Source of the DNA: Chalara sp. BL73
Lineage: Eukaryota > Ascomycota > Leotiomycetes > Helotiales
Direction: 5' to 3'
Length of the DNA: 64,000 nt
Assembly: GCA_918026815.1 (NCBI GenBank)
Contig: CAKJVC010000030.1
Location: forward strand, 992,001-1,056,000
The translations under genes were made by a program, and so were the position numbers. Below are positions 1-12,163 of the stretch, piece by piece. Each line of letters opens with the position of its first letter. Position 1 is the stretch's first letter. The notes below the pieces were generated by a model that saw only the letters and a program-made list of their open reading frames with translations, was not told where the DNA came from and did not search any database.

Positions 1-626
1 GCGGCCATAATGTAACGAACAAAATATTTCGGCTTCTAAGTACTAAAGCACCTGACAGATTGGACACCGCAAACTATTGAAAAAAAGCTCCGGCTCACAG
101 TGGGAGATGAGAAGACTCAGTCAATCTTGGCTGGCCAGTATCAATTCTGCCAGTTTGTTTCACCGAGCTCATAGTCTCTCCTTCTCATGTCCTGTCGCCC
201 GCTAACATGCTGTATTGAATTAGTGCTTGGCGCCCAATCTTCGGACCTCTTAGGGACTACCCCTTAGCTGTTTGCGACTATTCTACAGTTAATCCCGAAA
301 ACGACTACGAGGTAACTGACGATGTCTATGAGAACCACGGTGTTGACGAAAATTACATGGTTTACAATAGACCTGGACATAAATGGTATTACCTTAGCAA
401 CCAACAAGCTACTGAAATCTTACTTTTCAGGCAGTATGACAGCACTGTTGGACTTATGTCTGGTACGTCTCTGCCATTTACCATCAGCCATGACATTCTA
501 ATCGAGTCTCGCTGACTGCTCGTTTCAACAGGAATTCCTCATTGTGCTATTCCTAACCCTGTTCCTTCAGAGCACGTGTCGGCGAGGCAAAGCATTGAGG
601 TTGAGCTGGTAGTTTATTGGCCATGA
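1..626 (+). CDS. CmcJ/NvfI-family oxidoreductase, C-terminal part (partial at left edge)
   Basis: Coding exons read as about 41-152, 224-462 and 532-626, joined by introns 153-223 and 463-531 whose phases agree; the second intron starts GTACGT and both contain a CTAAC/CTGAC-like branch site. The joined frame gives the signature of the family annotated as GA4-desaturase-like or 7-alpha-cephem-methoxylase-like: QYQFCHAWRPI, then PLAVCDYSTV, HKWYYLSNQQ, TEILLFRQYDS and a final SIEVELVVYW before the stop. Members are about 300 residues long and act in fungal secondary metabolism; their metal-binding HIDQ-type region lies in the N-terminal half, which would be left of this window. About 148 residues are seen. 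Whether the gene is whole outside the window cannot be judged. Family assignment is from recognised motifs, not from a search. Confidence 0.6.
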
Positions 627-2290
627 ACTTGGCCTTGGAGAGGGCAAGAAGAGCACATGAAAGCCATCTTCCTCTGGGACATGTATGGCCCATATTGCGA
701 AGTATCTGATTCTGTATGGAAGGTGTGCAATTGAAATTTAACCATCTCTCCTGCGACAATACATAGCCTAGCTATAGAGCTCCATAATACATATATTTTA
801 TAACCTTGAACCTTTGAATTTCCACGTACCCCGCCGATTTGACAAGCTGGATCACCCGGATCAAGACTAATTTTCCGAGCCAAATGGATAGGAACAACCT
901 CGACTGCCAAAGTCTAGGAGCATGTCACCCTCTTTGAATTCATGACGAACCGTCTCGAGACCCTGGTGCTGGGTTTTAGGCTTAACTTTAAGCCATGGCT
1001 GAATCTTCTGGTGTGCGATGGGTCCCCTCTTGAGCTCACTTGTAGACACTTGCTGCTGAGGCGGCTGAGTATGTAAGAATACGTTAATCTCTTATAATAA
1101 GGGAGGAGAGGGACAGGGGGAGATAACGTACACCTTGGCTAGACATGGCTGTGGTAAGTTCTTGATACTTTCGAGTCTTGGAATATTCGTCTCAATATGT
1201 CTCTTTATAACGCCTATTCGTCGGCGTGCTCTCAACTGGAAAAAAACAAAAACAAAATGGAGAGCAGATTCAGGCTGCGTATTAAATAAGACAGTTAGGG
1301 TATGGATAGGCATCCCGAATGTATTGGCAGGTAGTGGGACATTATGCTGTGCATCCCATTGGGGGCATCATTAGTGAGTCGGTGGTTCCTTCGGGCACAG
1401 CTACGAAATCTACCTAGCCAGTCATAGGATCATCAAATCAAGCAGATTCGGTTGGCTCAAGGCAGCTGATACACAGCATATTGTGCCACTACATCTTCAC
1501 CTTAGTATTTCTAAATTGCTAGTTATAACCGCAACAGTGAGGTACGTTGTGGAGCATCGTGTTCTCGTGTAACTCAACGGGTTTACACTCTCGTTATAAA
1601 CTGAGGGGTGCGTGTCAGCTTCTTAGTCGAATTAACCCACGGAAGGGATACAAGCCTATGAGGTCCTGTTGTGATCTCGTAGACACGTATCCTTGATCTG
1701 GTGATTTTGTTTGGCTGTAGGCTACGAATATCCCACTTTGAAGTTGCAGCAGTTACTAGTCGAAAATCACTTTGCTTAGGTTGATCACGAGCGGCATACT
1801 AATAAGTGCGGGGCTAGAGTTGCTCAAACACACACCCAGCTGCTGTGCAAGAGCGAACGAAGACTGCTACTCAACCGCCCTACTCTATCAACCACTGGTC
1901 TCTTTTTGCGGCCACCCAAGCATCAACCTTCACAATCGACCATTCTGCTTCTACCCGGTCTCCAGGTCACATTTTCCACGACCACCTTCGCCTCAATTGA
2001 AGCGTCGTTTACCTACACACCATCGTCGGCGCTCGACATCTCTCACCCCACAGGTTGATTGCCCTCCAACACGACATCACCTCTGTCAACAACCTCGGAA
2101 AGCTATCTCTCGTTTGGCGTAACTAACCTTGCCCAGGCGGCGGACAGCCCGCCAGGTTTGGTGCTTGGGAACTTTCATTGAAACAGGTCAGCCTATTTCT
2201 AGAGAAAGAGGGATAAAAGTCTCGATCTGGTCTGTGTCGAAGGCTCTGACCACAGAAGTCAACGGACCGGAGTGACCTCGACCCGACTTC
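627..2290. other. No gene recognised
   Basis: No convincing coding region on either strand. Open frames here are short and without recognisable motifs. From about 1880 to 2060 the plus strand is pyrimidine-rich, as in many fungal promoters or 5' leaders, and a short stretch near 2056-2120 reads openly behind an acceptor-like CCCCACAG. It may be leader or first exon of the NLR-like gene that follows. Confidence 0.4.
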
Positions 2291-5200
2291 TGATAACCCG
2301 TCGTACCATCCCCACAACCGAGATGCGAGGATCCCCGTGGAGGTACGTTTCTGAATTGAAACAGGTGTTCCACCTGTCCGAGTTCCGCGAACCTCACGAC
2401 GGAATAGAGTGAGTTACAAACCCCATAAACCCTCGATGCTACCGCCCTCCTATCTAATGCAGAGGTAGTATTGTGGTGATTCCGGGCCTCTGGGTTCAAC
2501 ACAGAGCGGAAGAGGAGTCGAGAAAATGCTCATGGTTGAAGCTTCTGGCTGCTTCCACAGACTATGACACACGCGTTTTCATTTTCAAGTACAATATTAA
2601 GCCCAACAAAGATGGGAGTGTGTGGCACTCACTGCTAGGGCTCAGCAGGGTCCTGCTGGACGCTCTCCGTCAAGCGCGGCCATTTGAGGTTAGTGTTCCA
2701 GTTCACCTTCAGCAACTCGCGAGTAACACTTGCAATTTTAGAGCCAAAGGCGACCCTTGTACTTCATTTGCCACAGCCTAGGCGGTATTTTACTCAAGCA
2801 AGCTCTTTACCTTGCTCACCAAGGCTATCCAACCCTTCGCAATGCTCTTTCCGGCATCATTTTCTTGGGCACTCCGCACCTGACATCTATCGATGATGAA
2901 CGATGGGGAAATTGGCGCCTAATTCTCAAAACCTTCCTAAGGAATATCCCGAAAACTGCACTATGCAATCAGGACATTGAGATGCTTGCTAATGTCTGCG
3001 GGAGGTTCACTGGGCTCAATCTTGGAATTCAGATAATATCTGTCTATGAAACAATGGGTACGAAAGTACGGGATACAGGTCCTCTTGGACGGTTTCGTGG
3101 AGTGGACAAGGTGGTAAATTATCCCAGTTTGTCCATTTAATATGTCTCTTTGCTAGGACTGACTCAGCCGCAATACGAACAGCTTGTTGATCGGTCGCAC
3201 GCGACTCTCAATATGGAACGTGAAGAGCTGTTCGGCATCAACACGTTTCATAGTGAGTTACAGTTTGTGAACATGGGAAATCCATTATTCAATCGACTCG
3301 TCGAATTCCTCAACAAAGCCCCACTAGATGGTGTAGCTATAGTCACCAATGCGTACCAGCGGCTTGAGATTGATCTCGACTTCTCTGACACCTTTAGCCA
3401 CACGAGTAGGCCTCGAGACGCTACTCATGGTAGGATTAGAATCTCTTAAGAAGTGGTCAGGTTCTAGTCACTGATCTTGTGTAGGAACCGGGGAGCTGCT
3501 TGGAGGTGATATTCCTAATTTCACGCCTCAGCCGCGACAAGTACTCTTGCCATGTTATTGTCTAGGGCAGAACCGAAACCCCAAGTTTTTCGGTCAAAAG
3601 AGGTTCCTTGATCTCATCGATGCAACTCTGTTACCCCCCGTGTCGTCTAGGAATGGGTCAGAGCATAATGAAGAGATGCCCTCCGAAGACTCCACGAGCC
3701 TGAGAACCTTTGCTATTTGCGGCATGGGGGGTTTGGGAAAGTCGGAAATTGCTATTGAGTACGTTCACTCGCGAAAAACGGAGTTCGACGCGATATTCTG
3801 GGTCAACAGTGCTAGCACCCAGAAGCTCGATGCAGGCTTTGTAGATATTGCTCTCAAGCTTGGCCTTCAGGATGAAGCAGATGTCCTAAGCGATGACCCC
3901 GCAGTCACAAGGGGTATCGTGAAGGGGTGGCTTGCGAGCCCAGCCCGCTTGCTAGGCGTGGATCCCCCGGAGCAGCGCGTAGACGTCAACTGGCTGATTG
4001 TGTTTGACAATGCAGATGAGCCCGACCTTCTCTCTGACTTCTGGCCCGTTGGCAGCACTGGTTCCATCCTTCTCACAAGCAGAAACCCTCTTGCTAGATA
4101 TGCATACTTTGCTAGCCTTTCCGGCATTGACCTTCCACCAATGTCTCCTGAGGATGCAGGTCGTCTGCTACAAAAGACTTCCTTCCGCGAGGATGAGCCA
4201 AATAGTCTGGAGACTTGCTCACTGATCGCAGAACGACTTGGCAGACTCCCACTTGCTATCATACAGATGGGCTATCTCATCCTCATTAAACACCTTTCGC
4301 TTCTCGAGTTTGTCGAATATTACAATCATGACACGAAGAAATTCCAGGAATCCCCTGTCCTTGGCCTTACTAAACAGCAGACAGTCGCTTCCATTTGGAA
4401 TATCGAAAGTCTTCCACCGCCAGCAACTGCTCTCCTTCATGTGCTTTCAGTACTCGACCCAGATCTCATTTATGAAGATATCCTAGTTACTGGCGCAAAA
4501 CACATAGAGCTGGAGAACTACCCACAAGCGAAGACCGAATACTTTGAAGCACGAGAAGCGTTGATTAAATCGTCTCTGGTAACACGCAACATTGAACTTG
4601 GTTTTATCAAGATTCACCGCCTTGTTCAGGAGGTTGTGCGCCAGAAGTTAGGCATTCAAGAATTTAGGGCTGTGTACAACGCTGCCGTAACTCTAGTCTC
4701 GGCAGTGTGGCCTTTTGTGGATGATTCAAACCTCAACGAAGTCAAGCGCTTGCGCAGAGTACGGCGATACTTCCCGCAGGTGGCATCATTCAGGGAAATT
4801 ATTAAGGAAAAGACTCCAGAGGCTCTGAAGGCCCATATTGGTGTTTCGGCTCTATTCAACGAAGCTTCGTGGTATGAATTTTTGAAGATATTGCGAGACG
4901 ATATCGCTGACATTTCTAGGATCTATATCCTCCAGCCCTGGGGCTGCAACCTTCGTTATGGAGCAGAATTTGCTAAACTATCGCAGCAAGTGCTCAAAAT
5001 CGGAAACGTCGAAGGCGACGAACGGCTGCACAGTAAGTTACTCGCAAATAGCTATCGGTTTCAGGCCATCACAGCAACCTATATGGATAGCAAGTTGGCA
5101 GTGCCCAGTTGCAAGAAATGGATTAGCCTACTTGTGGACCGTATTGAGAGATACCAGGACCCTATTGACATCAAAACTATGCCCATTGCTTACAATGAAC

Positions 5201-6007
5201 TTGGGATGGCCCTCATGAGAATTCCTTGCCAAGAAGAAGCTCTGAAATCATGGGAAATGTCCTGTGACACAATCCTACAGGTAACAACCCCTGAGGACCT
5301 GCCTTTTCCTTTCCCCTGGGTGCATCGCGCTATTGTTTCAGCATATTCTGGTGACGCTAACACAGGATATAACCTGCTCTTACCAATTCTCGAAAAGAGA
5401 GAGGAAAGACTTGGTGTTGATGATACCACCACAATCGAGTAAGTGACACTGAGCCATCGGCAAGCTGCAAGTATCACGTCAAATTGAGGTAACAGAAGAT
5501 GTGCACAGAACCGGACTCATCCTGTCTTTCATAGGAAACATTTGTCGCCTCCAGGCCCGCCATGACGATGCATACAACTTCTATCAGAGGGGAGCTGCTG
5601 CACTCAAGGTGACAACGGGGGAGCGCTCCTCTTTCACAACACAAGCATTCTACCGTCTGGCACGTAGTTATTTCGAACGTGGAGCGTATCAGGAAGCATC
5701 GTGAGTTGACCTAGCTACGAACTATTAACCGCCAAATAGTCTGACTTCTGCAACCAGAGAACTGCTTGAAAAGTGCATCCGATTCACCGGGGAGATTCCG
5801 TGGTACAAGCCTGAAGCTGCGCGTTCTGCCTGGAAACGTGGCCGAACACTGCAAGCTATTGGCGGAAAGGAGAACAAGAATGAATCGAGGAGGTTGTTGG
5901 ATAAGGCTATGCTCTTACGGCGTGACCTTGATCCAGAGGATCACCGAGAAGAGCTCGAACTTACTGATGATGATTGGGACAAATTGGTATACTACTTTAA
6001 CCGTTGA
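2290..6007 (+). CDS. NLR-like protein: alpha/beta-hydrolase, NB-ARC and TPR domains
   Basis: A multi-exon fungal STAND/NLR-like protein. Exons are about 2463-2688, 2742-3113, 3168-3429, 3485-5438, 5498-5700 and 5758-6007; a further 5' exon ending at 2342 (before GTACGT) is likely, but its start was not found. The N-terminal part is a lipase-like alpha/beta-hydrolase: IVVIPGL strand, then ICHSLGG around the nucleophile serine. The middle is NB-ARC: P-loop GMGGLGKS near 3724-3747, kinase-2 LIVFDNAD near 3996, SILLTSRN, and GRLPLAI near 4240. TPR-like helices follow, and the end LTDDDWDKLV is typical of these proteins. Family members act in heterokaryon incompatibility or non-self recognition; the role here is inferred. 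The join after 5438 is one base out of frame if the strong GTAAGT donor is used, so the last exons may be read through another splice site or the gene carries a frameshift. Confidence 0.8.
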
Positions 6008-6935
6008 TGAGGTACAACTTAGGCGAGAATGATTTACAGGTACCTCTCCGTCTCTGTAACCCAACTTGCAGCCTTAACGGAGGTATAACAACGAGGTGTT
6101 GGCGGTTTCGGAGGCGAATAAATAAATGCACAGCATATAAATTGAGAGCGATATTTTCCTTCCAGAACATTCCTCGTGATATTTCAAGCTTTCTTAGTCC
6201 CTTTTATATGTATACATATTTACGAAGTTAAGCGTCAAATTATAGCCAAATTGGCTAATCCGGGGCACATATCAATGCCTTTCAGAGACTGATGCTCCAC
6301 TAGTCCCTTTTGGCTGTATTCTCTCACCGATCCTGACCCAGCCAGAAACCTCCTTCGCACACCACTCCCTCTTCGTGTTACGTATATACCTAGCTGTGCC
6401 TGTAGTCGCATAGTCACGTGATGATAGACGCGTGCCATATCCCCAATCCTCGTATGTGTCAATAGCTTCTCTACTTATTTGATCCCCTCGTCAATAAAGT
6501 ATTGCACTGTGTTGTTTCTACAGTGTGACCGCGCGACAAAACGTATACTTTAAATACGGGGGGAGAAAGGAAAAATAGATTTAATAAGCACATTCAAAGA
6601 ATAAAGTTATATATAAAAAGGAAGCTAATAGTTAAATAATTGCTCGATTAGGCACGACAGCAAGGGGATGAAGTAGACTGCAATTACAAGGCCCTCACCA
6701 GACTGTGGTCCCTACGCTAGGACAGCCAAGCACGCACTCCTGCATACGCTGCCTTCCGTCTTCTACTGTACGCCACGAACTTTTAACATTTAAATTTGCT
6801 TTCCCCACAGGTCTCAAGTTGAGTGGTTTCTAACTTCGCCCAGTTATTGTGACTAAGTAATACATTTGAAATTTCTACATACTTCGCTTCTATCTGAACT
6901 GGAAAGTAGGGGTTTCAGTCTTTCCCACAACTTAG
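6008..6935. other. No gene recognised
   Basis: Intergenic stretch between the NLR-like gene and the CorA-like gene. It is AT-rich around 6540-6650 and contains no credible coding frame. The last 100 bases are the probable promoter of the next gene. Confidence 0.4.
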
Positions 6936-8587
6936 ATGGCCTCAGGCTCAACACCTTTAACGGAATTTCAAAGTGGAAATCGAGGGGCCCAACAGGCTAC
7001 GACACCTGGGTTGAGCAGCGGGTTATCTCCAGGTTCCCGCGCTAACTACGAAGGTCAAGAGGGTACTAATGATTCAGGTATCCGGCAGCGTAAGTACTAC
7101 CCGGATGACTGATGATGAAACTTATTTATATTGGCAGCCCATGAAATATATGCACATAGAATATTCTCTTTCTCTTCACGTACGCCTAGTGCAAGACTCT
7201 ACTCTGGCACACATTATCGGGCGCTTTCTGAGTTCCTTATTCCGAACGTAGGCCAATCCCCGCAGCAGGGTGGCACATTGACGAAGGGGGATGACCTGCC
7301 GAGCTTCGTTACTATTCACACTCTTAACGGCAGCAATGGCAGCAAAAGAAGAGATATCTACCAATGCAGGTCATTCGATATACTGAGTGAACAATTGGAT
7401 AGATTGCACGGAAACCGGGTAGTGTTCCTCCGCGGCTACCCGTCATCCGAATGGCTCTGTCGGCTCGGGGCAAAACTCAACCTAGATTACGAGTTTCTGT
7501 ATCAACATTTTGCTAACTCTTCCCAACTAAGCGTTGCCGAGAGCCACTCCCTTCCTCCCCTCTCTCTAATTAGCACAGACACCATTCAACTAACATTCAC
7601 GAGCATCGGATCCTGGGATAATCATAACTCTGGGATTGATATTACTACAGCTAGAAGGGAATTCCGGAGGGAAATGAAAGAATTTGTCGAGAATCTCAAC
7701 AGCGGTCAGGGAACAGTTTTATGCGACTCAATTGTCCGGAGCTTCTACCTTCACGACCTGAACTATTTCTCTATCGAACAGATGATGTCCATGAAATTGC
7801 TGGAACATGAGACATTTTGGACATGTGAGTTGCTAGTTTACAACTGTCTCTCATCCAGCCTTCCATAAAGAGCTGTTTCGCTCCTCAACTAACGCAGAAC
7901 GATAGTATTGATATGGTCCGACTTTGGGGAAAGCCTGAGTCGAAGTCATGGAGGTCCCTGGCGGCAAATCGAGCAAGTGCACTCTTCGGCAACTCAATTT
8001 ATCCCGATACCAATGCAACACAGCAACTTAAACATAAAATGCCTTACCGCTTCGGCGAATAGAGGTAGAAGGTTGGCAGAGCGAGCGTCGCCAGTTTCGC
8101 CTGTAGGTCTAGTTCAGACACTCTCATTCCTTCATAGTGACATTGGCAATTCCCTAGACCAGGAAGCGGCAAACGAAGATCCATTTTATGCAATAGATGA
8201 GATATTCCGACTCCAGGCATCATCGGAGCACCAGTTTCTCAGTCTTATGGAAGAAAATGCCCAAGAAAAAGGGCAGTCGGCGGACGACATTCGAAACAGC
8301 ATTGCGGAAATAAAAATCATCAAGAAACTTGTCGACAAGCACAGGGAGTGGCTAAAGTGACATTTATTGCGTTCGTTTTTGTTCCTCTGTCATTCACAAC
8401 GTCATTCTTTGGTATGAATATCGCAGAGCTGAATGGAAATGGTTTAGGGATTTGGTCTTGGTTTGCTCTTTCGATGCCGCTTCTCTTTTTCTCCCTCCTG
8501 GCATGGTGGATGACTAGAGACAAGCGGCGAAAAGTCTATAGCTGGGCCAGTGATATATTTCAGGTTCCAAAAGTCAGCTCAGGCTGA
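6936..8587 (+). pseudogene. CorA-like Mg2+ transporter family protein, broken
   Basis: The ATG at 6936 opens a Ser/Gly-rich start, spliced at 7090-7137 (GTAAGT...GCAG, phases agree) into a long second exon to about 7824. A third block begins near 7898 with TIVLIWSDFG and runs to a stop at 8360. In another frame, from about 8345, come the two membrane segments: FIAFVFVPLSF, the diagnostic GMN motif in SFFGMNIAEL, and a second hydrophobic segment before the stop at 8587. In intact fungal relatives a helical stretch of roughly 60 residues separates these two blocks; here they abut with a frame change. The join at 7824/7898 is also one base out with the best donor. This suggests a deletion plus frameshift. 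A functional spliced form cannot be excluded without transcripts. Confidence 0.6.
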
Positions 8588-10130
8588 AATATATGTCAGT
8601 TAATCGCTTGAGGAGGCATTAGCGTGTTGCTAGTCTTCTATTTTTAGCATTATGACCTTCTCCATGCAAGTACAAAGTACAAAATTGTCCCGTGCAGCGT
8701 CTGGGCGTACCAGGATATTACAGCCCCTTAGCCCTATGTTGCTCCTAGGATACCGTCATTTGCCGAATTATGTATTGAGAATTGTCTACAAGCATCCTGG
8801 GGCTACGCCATTATGGGTGTGCGTCAAGATGTTGGAAAGTGATATTTTGAGTACAATATTTGCCCTGAATATGAGGTCTTACTAATGTTCATAGATACTG
8901 GAGCGACCCATATCCATAGAGTTTGACAAAGCATGAGTTTCACGCTTTCGACAACAAGATTATCTTCATCCGCGAGACTAACACAAAAGCATACCCCGGA
9001 CAACAGCAGTCTTATGAGACCATATTGCTAAATAATGGTTCATCATGGGGAGCAACTACTAAAGCACCATTGGGGTATATTGCTCGTGACCGCTCCAGTG
9101 ACAAGTCAACTAACTGCAATGTTGATTCCTTTTGGCGTAACGATAATGAATGAGATTGGTTCCGAATTACACATAAAGCTGCGAAAGCTAGGAACTATTA
9201 GATGAAGAATATAAGGTCTGCGAAATTGACAGATTCGAGGTTCCCGGGCAGAGTTGTGCATTTCTTACTGAGAGATCACTGGGACAGAGGTGCAGAGAGC
9301 AGTAGCAGTTGCGATTGCTTGAGGAAGAATATTTTTGAGTATTTGAGACATTAGATTTACCAATCAAATTTTTGGATGAGAGATTTATATGAAGGTATTT
9401 AAATCGCAGATCAAACTTCTACAGCATGATCCAGGACCGCGAAACGCTGTTCATCAATGCCGACATCTCCACAATAGGCGCTCAACCCATGGCATACGCC
9501 TCTGGGCCATTCCTTCCCAATTTACGAGTAGGCAGTTTCGCCATCAATGATGCTACGCTATTTTATGAAGAAAGAACGGAAGGTCTGCTTGACCTCTCGA
9601 ACCCAAGAGAAAGGAAAATTACACACAAAAACTTCGAATTCCTGATCGCTCGCTATTATCTGATAATTGTGTTTGCACTCGATGTCAACAAAGCTGTTGG
9701 GGTTAAATGCCCCACCCCTTTTTTTAACGAGTCGTCATGGTCTAGCCACCCCGCACTTCCCCGCCATGCCTTAATCTTGTTCAACCATAAGCTTCAACGC
9801 GGGGTAATGTTAGCCATTCGGCTTCAGATAGACGTTAGTTTGTTATCCCAGTCATTTGTGTAGCTTGGCTATCTTTGGTGGCTGGCATCACAGGCGAGAG
9901 CTATTTAGAACTAATGAACATCTTAAGTCCTAGCTCTATCAGGGAGTCTTACTCGGGTCTGCTGGTACGATTTCCATTTCCATTTCTTACATTATCAAGT
10001 GGAAAATAACTTAACTAGGAGCTGCGAATGAGACTTTACAATTCACCAGACTTTGAGGTACATTGAAGGACATCGTTCATTCGGACCAGCACATTAACCT
10101 TTGTTCTTAGACATCCTTCAGGTCATCATC
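8588..10130. other. No firm gene; weak open frame at 9426-9863
   Basis: Mostly uninformative sequence. The frame from the ATG at 9426 begins with RETLFINADIS, which faintly resembles the C-terminal strand of calcineurin-like phosphoesterases (RETLxVNAAI), but the metal-binding motifs are absent and the downstream residues look random. A frame at 8923-9153 has no recognisable motif. Neither is supported as a gene. Confidence 0.25.
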
Positions 10131-10925
10131 ATGCCTACAAATTTTGATTTTGTGCCCAAGGTTATTGCTTTAACTGGCGCAGCTTCAGGCATTGGTCTAC
10201 AAACCTCTATACTTCTCGCCAAACACGACGCTATCGTTTCTATGGCCGACGTGTCGAGGGGGTCGGGGCCTCAATCATAGCTGACGGCGGGGGAGTAATG
10301 GCAACAGTAGTAGACGTCCAGGATGATGAGCAGGTCGACGAATGGATAGAGAAGACGGTAGAAAGGTACGGGGAGCTCGATGGAGCGGTCAATCTTGCCG
10401 GTGTGATTCCAAAAAGCATCAATATAGAATGTGTTTAGGATCTGAATAAAGAGGACTGGAAATTCGTTATAGATGTGAATCTGAACGGTGTAATGTACTG
10501 CATGCGCGCACAACTCCAGGACTTGAGGAATAAGGGGGCTATCGTGAATGCTGCGTCGATATGTGGTGTTATTGGGTTCCCAAAGAATGCGGCATATACG
10601 GCGAGCAACCATGCGGCTATTGGCTTGTCAAGAGCGGTTGCGAAGGAAGTTGGTGATAGGGAGATAAGAATAAATTGTATTGCACCGTAGGTTGCCTCTG
10701 GCTGATCATTGGAGCTTTCGTTGACTTGAAAACAGAGGCCTCATTGAGGGGCCAATGCAGCAGAAATCGGTAGCTGCTCGAGGAAGAGAGCAGGTTTGGT
10801 GATGCCAGATTATGCGAAGGGGAACACCTCAAGAGCTTGGGAATTTGATTGCGTGGTTATTGCGTGACGATTCCCAATACATCAGTGGGACCGTGCAAGT
10901 GATTGATGGTGCATGGGTTTGTTAG
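10131..10925 (+). pseudogene. Short-chain dehydrogenase/reductase, dead copy
   Basis: Classical SDR fold read in pieces. It starts at ATG 10131 with the TGAASGIG cofactor loop. At about 10251 a one-base loss shifts the frame. The protein continues with NLAG, then an in-frame TAG at 10436, then NAASICG with the catalytic serine. The active-site motif reads YTASN where the family has YxxxK, so the catalytic lysine codon has become AAC. An intron 10687-10735 (GTAGGT...ACAG) joins in phase to PGLIEGPM, followed by another in-frame TGA near 10798 and the usual C-terminal end (SQYISGTVQVIDGAW). One frameshift, two stops and loss of the catalytic lysine together make this a pseudogene. Family members reduce small carbonyl substrates with NAD(P)H; the substrate is unknown. 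Confidence 0.85.
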
Positions 10926-12163
10926 TAAAAGCATTGGTTAATATCATATCACTCCCAATTTGATGGAACACAATTTTAGTTAAGGACTGCAGCTCTTTTG
11001 CATATATTGGAAGAGTGGACAGGTGAAGGTTGCGAGCGACTAAAATTTTACATTTGAATTCACCTTGCGTTGATGATGTGCTTCGCTTAGAAAAGGGGAG
11101 GGGCTGCCAAGAGCCAAGCGAAACATGGGGGTTTGATCTGCTTCCATCGAAGCATTACCGACCGAAGCAATACCGGCGTTTCATTCTACATGCTGGGGAA
11201 CCCTGGCTTTTTGCCGCTATCAAAAAATGGATATATAACCTTAAACGTTTGATGATCCCATGTCTTGTTTCCAATGGAAAAGTACCGAAAGTTTATTTTC
11301 TCAAAGATGATTACCGTGAAGTCAGGGTTGGAGCTTTTGTGATCTGAAAAGCGAATCGTTATCGAAATTTATAGCTATTTTTCTTAGTCCAGGTCCGGGT
11401 TACAACTCGGAAGTCCATTCTTATTGTCAATGAATCGACTTGTACAATAACAAGCTAGTACTGCTGCATATTATGAAAGAGAAAAGTCTAACTTTCCACG
11501 CCCGTGCTTCTCTCGGCATCTTCGTCTCCGTAGATCAGATGTCGATCATTCTGCTTTACAGTTTTGATAGCGTTTGATTTCCGGTCCGATTCGCCTTGAC
11601 CACCTCTTACAGTTTTCGCCTAACTATGGCTCCACTCGCCAATCACATTTAGCACAAGCGCTTATTCTTCACAACTCCATGTAATCCAGAAACGAAACCT
11701 GTGTCTAATTAATTATTCCGATGTCCGCGAACCAGGAACGTAGCATTAAACTATTTATAATAAGCCCCAAACAAAGATTCACACTTGTATATTCGTCATA
11801 TGGTTCTCAAGTCAAGGAACATCAGACGTTTCAGGCTGATTCTAGCGAATCAGAGTCCAGAGTCAATGAATACCTACCGCCACCTAGCCAAACATCAGCT
11901 TAATATGAGGAAATCACCTTGCCTTCTGCTGGTTGTTGGTGTGATGATCGGTTCTCCCCTGGGAGGCTTCTACCTACATAAGCCTTCCAAGCACCGCATC
12001 CAAGAAACCTTCCTTCATCGTCCGGCACGTTTTCAATACTCTCTATTATCATTCTTGCCAGCTGGTCTGAATTCTATTTTCCACCCTCGAAAACTTTTTT
12101 GCAGTTCTTTAATTACATCCAGCTTGGTCATATCCCTCAAGCCAACTTTCCCAAACCGCAAAA
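10926..12163. other. No gene recognised; promoter of the secreted-protein gene at the right end
   Basis: No credible coding frame. The last ~150 bases are pyrimidine-rich (for example around 12020-12160) and lead to CAAAAATG at 12164, a good fungal start context. Confidence 0.4.

Noticed and set aside
843..862. About 20 bases shared, with mismatches, between 843-862 and 56198-56217 (CAAGCTGGATCAC...GGATC)
   Set aside because: A 13-base exact match is expected by chance several times in a window of this size; no longer similarity around it.
1772..2122. Plus-strand open frame before the NLR-like gene
   Set aside because: Composition follows the pyrimidine-rich leader DNA (many Ser, His, Pro, Arg); no protein motif.
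9426..9863. Possible calcineurin-like phosphoesterase fragment
   Set aside because: Only a few residues resemble the family's last strand; metal ligands are absent.
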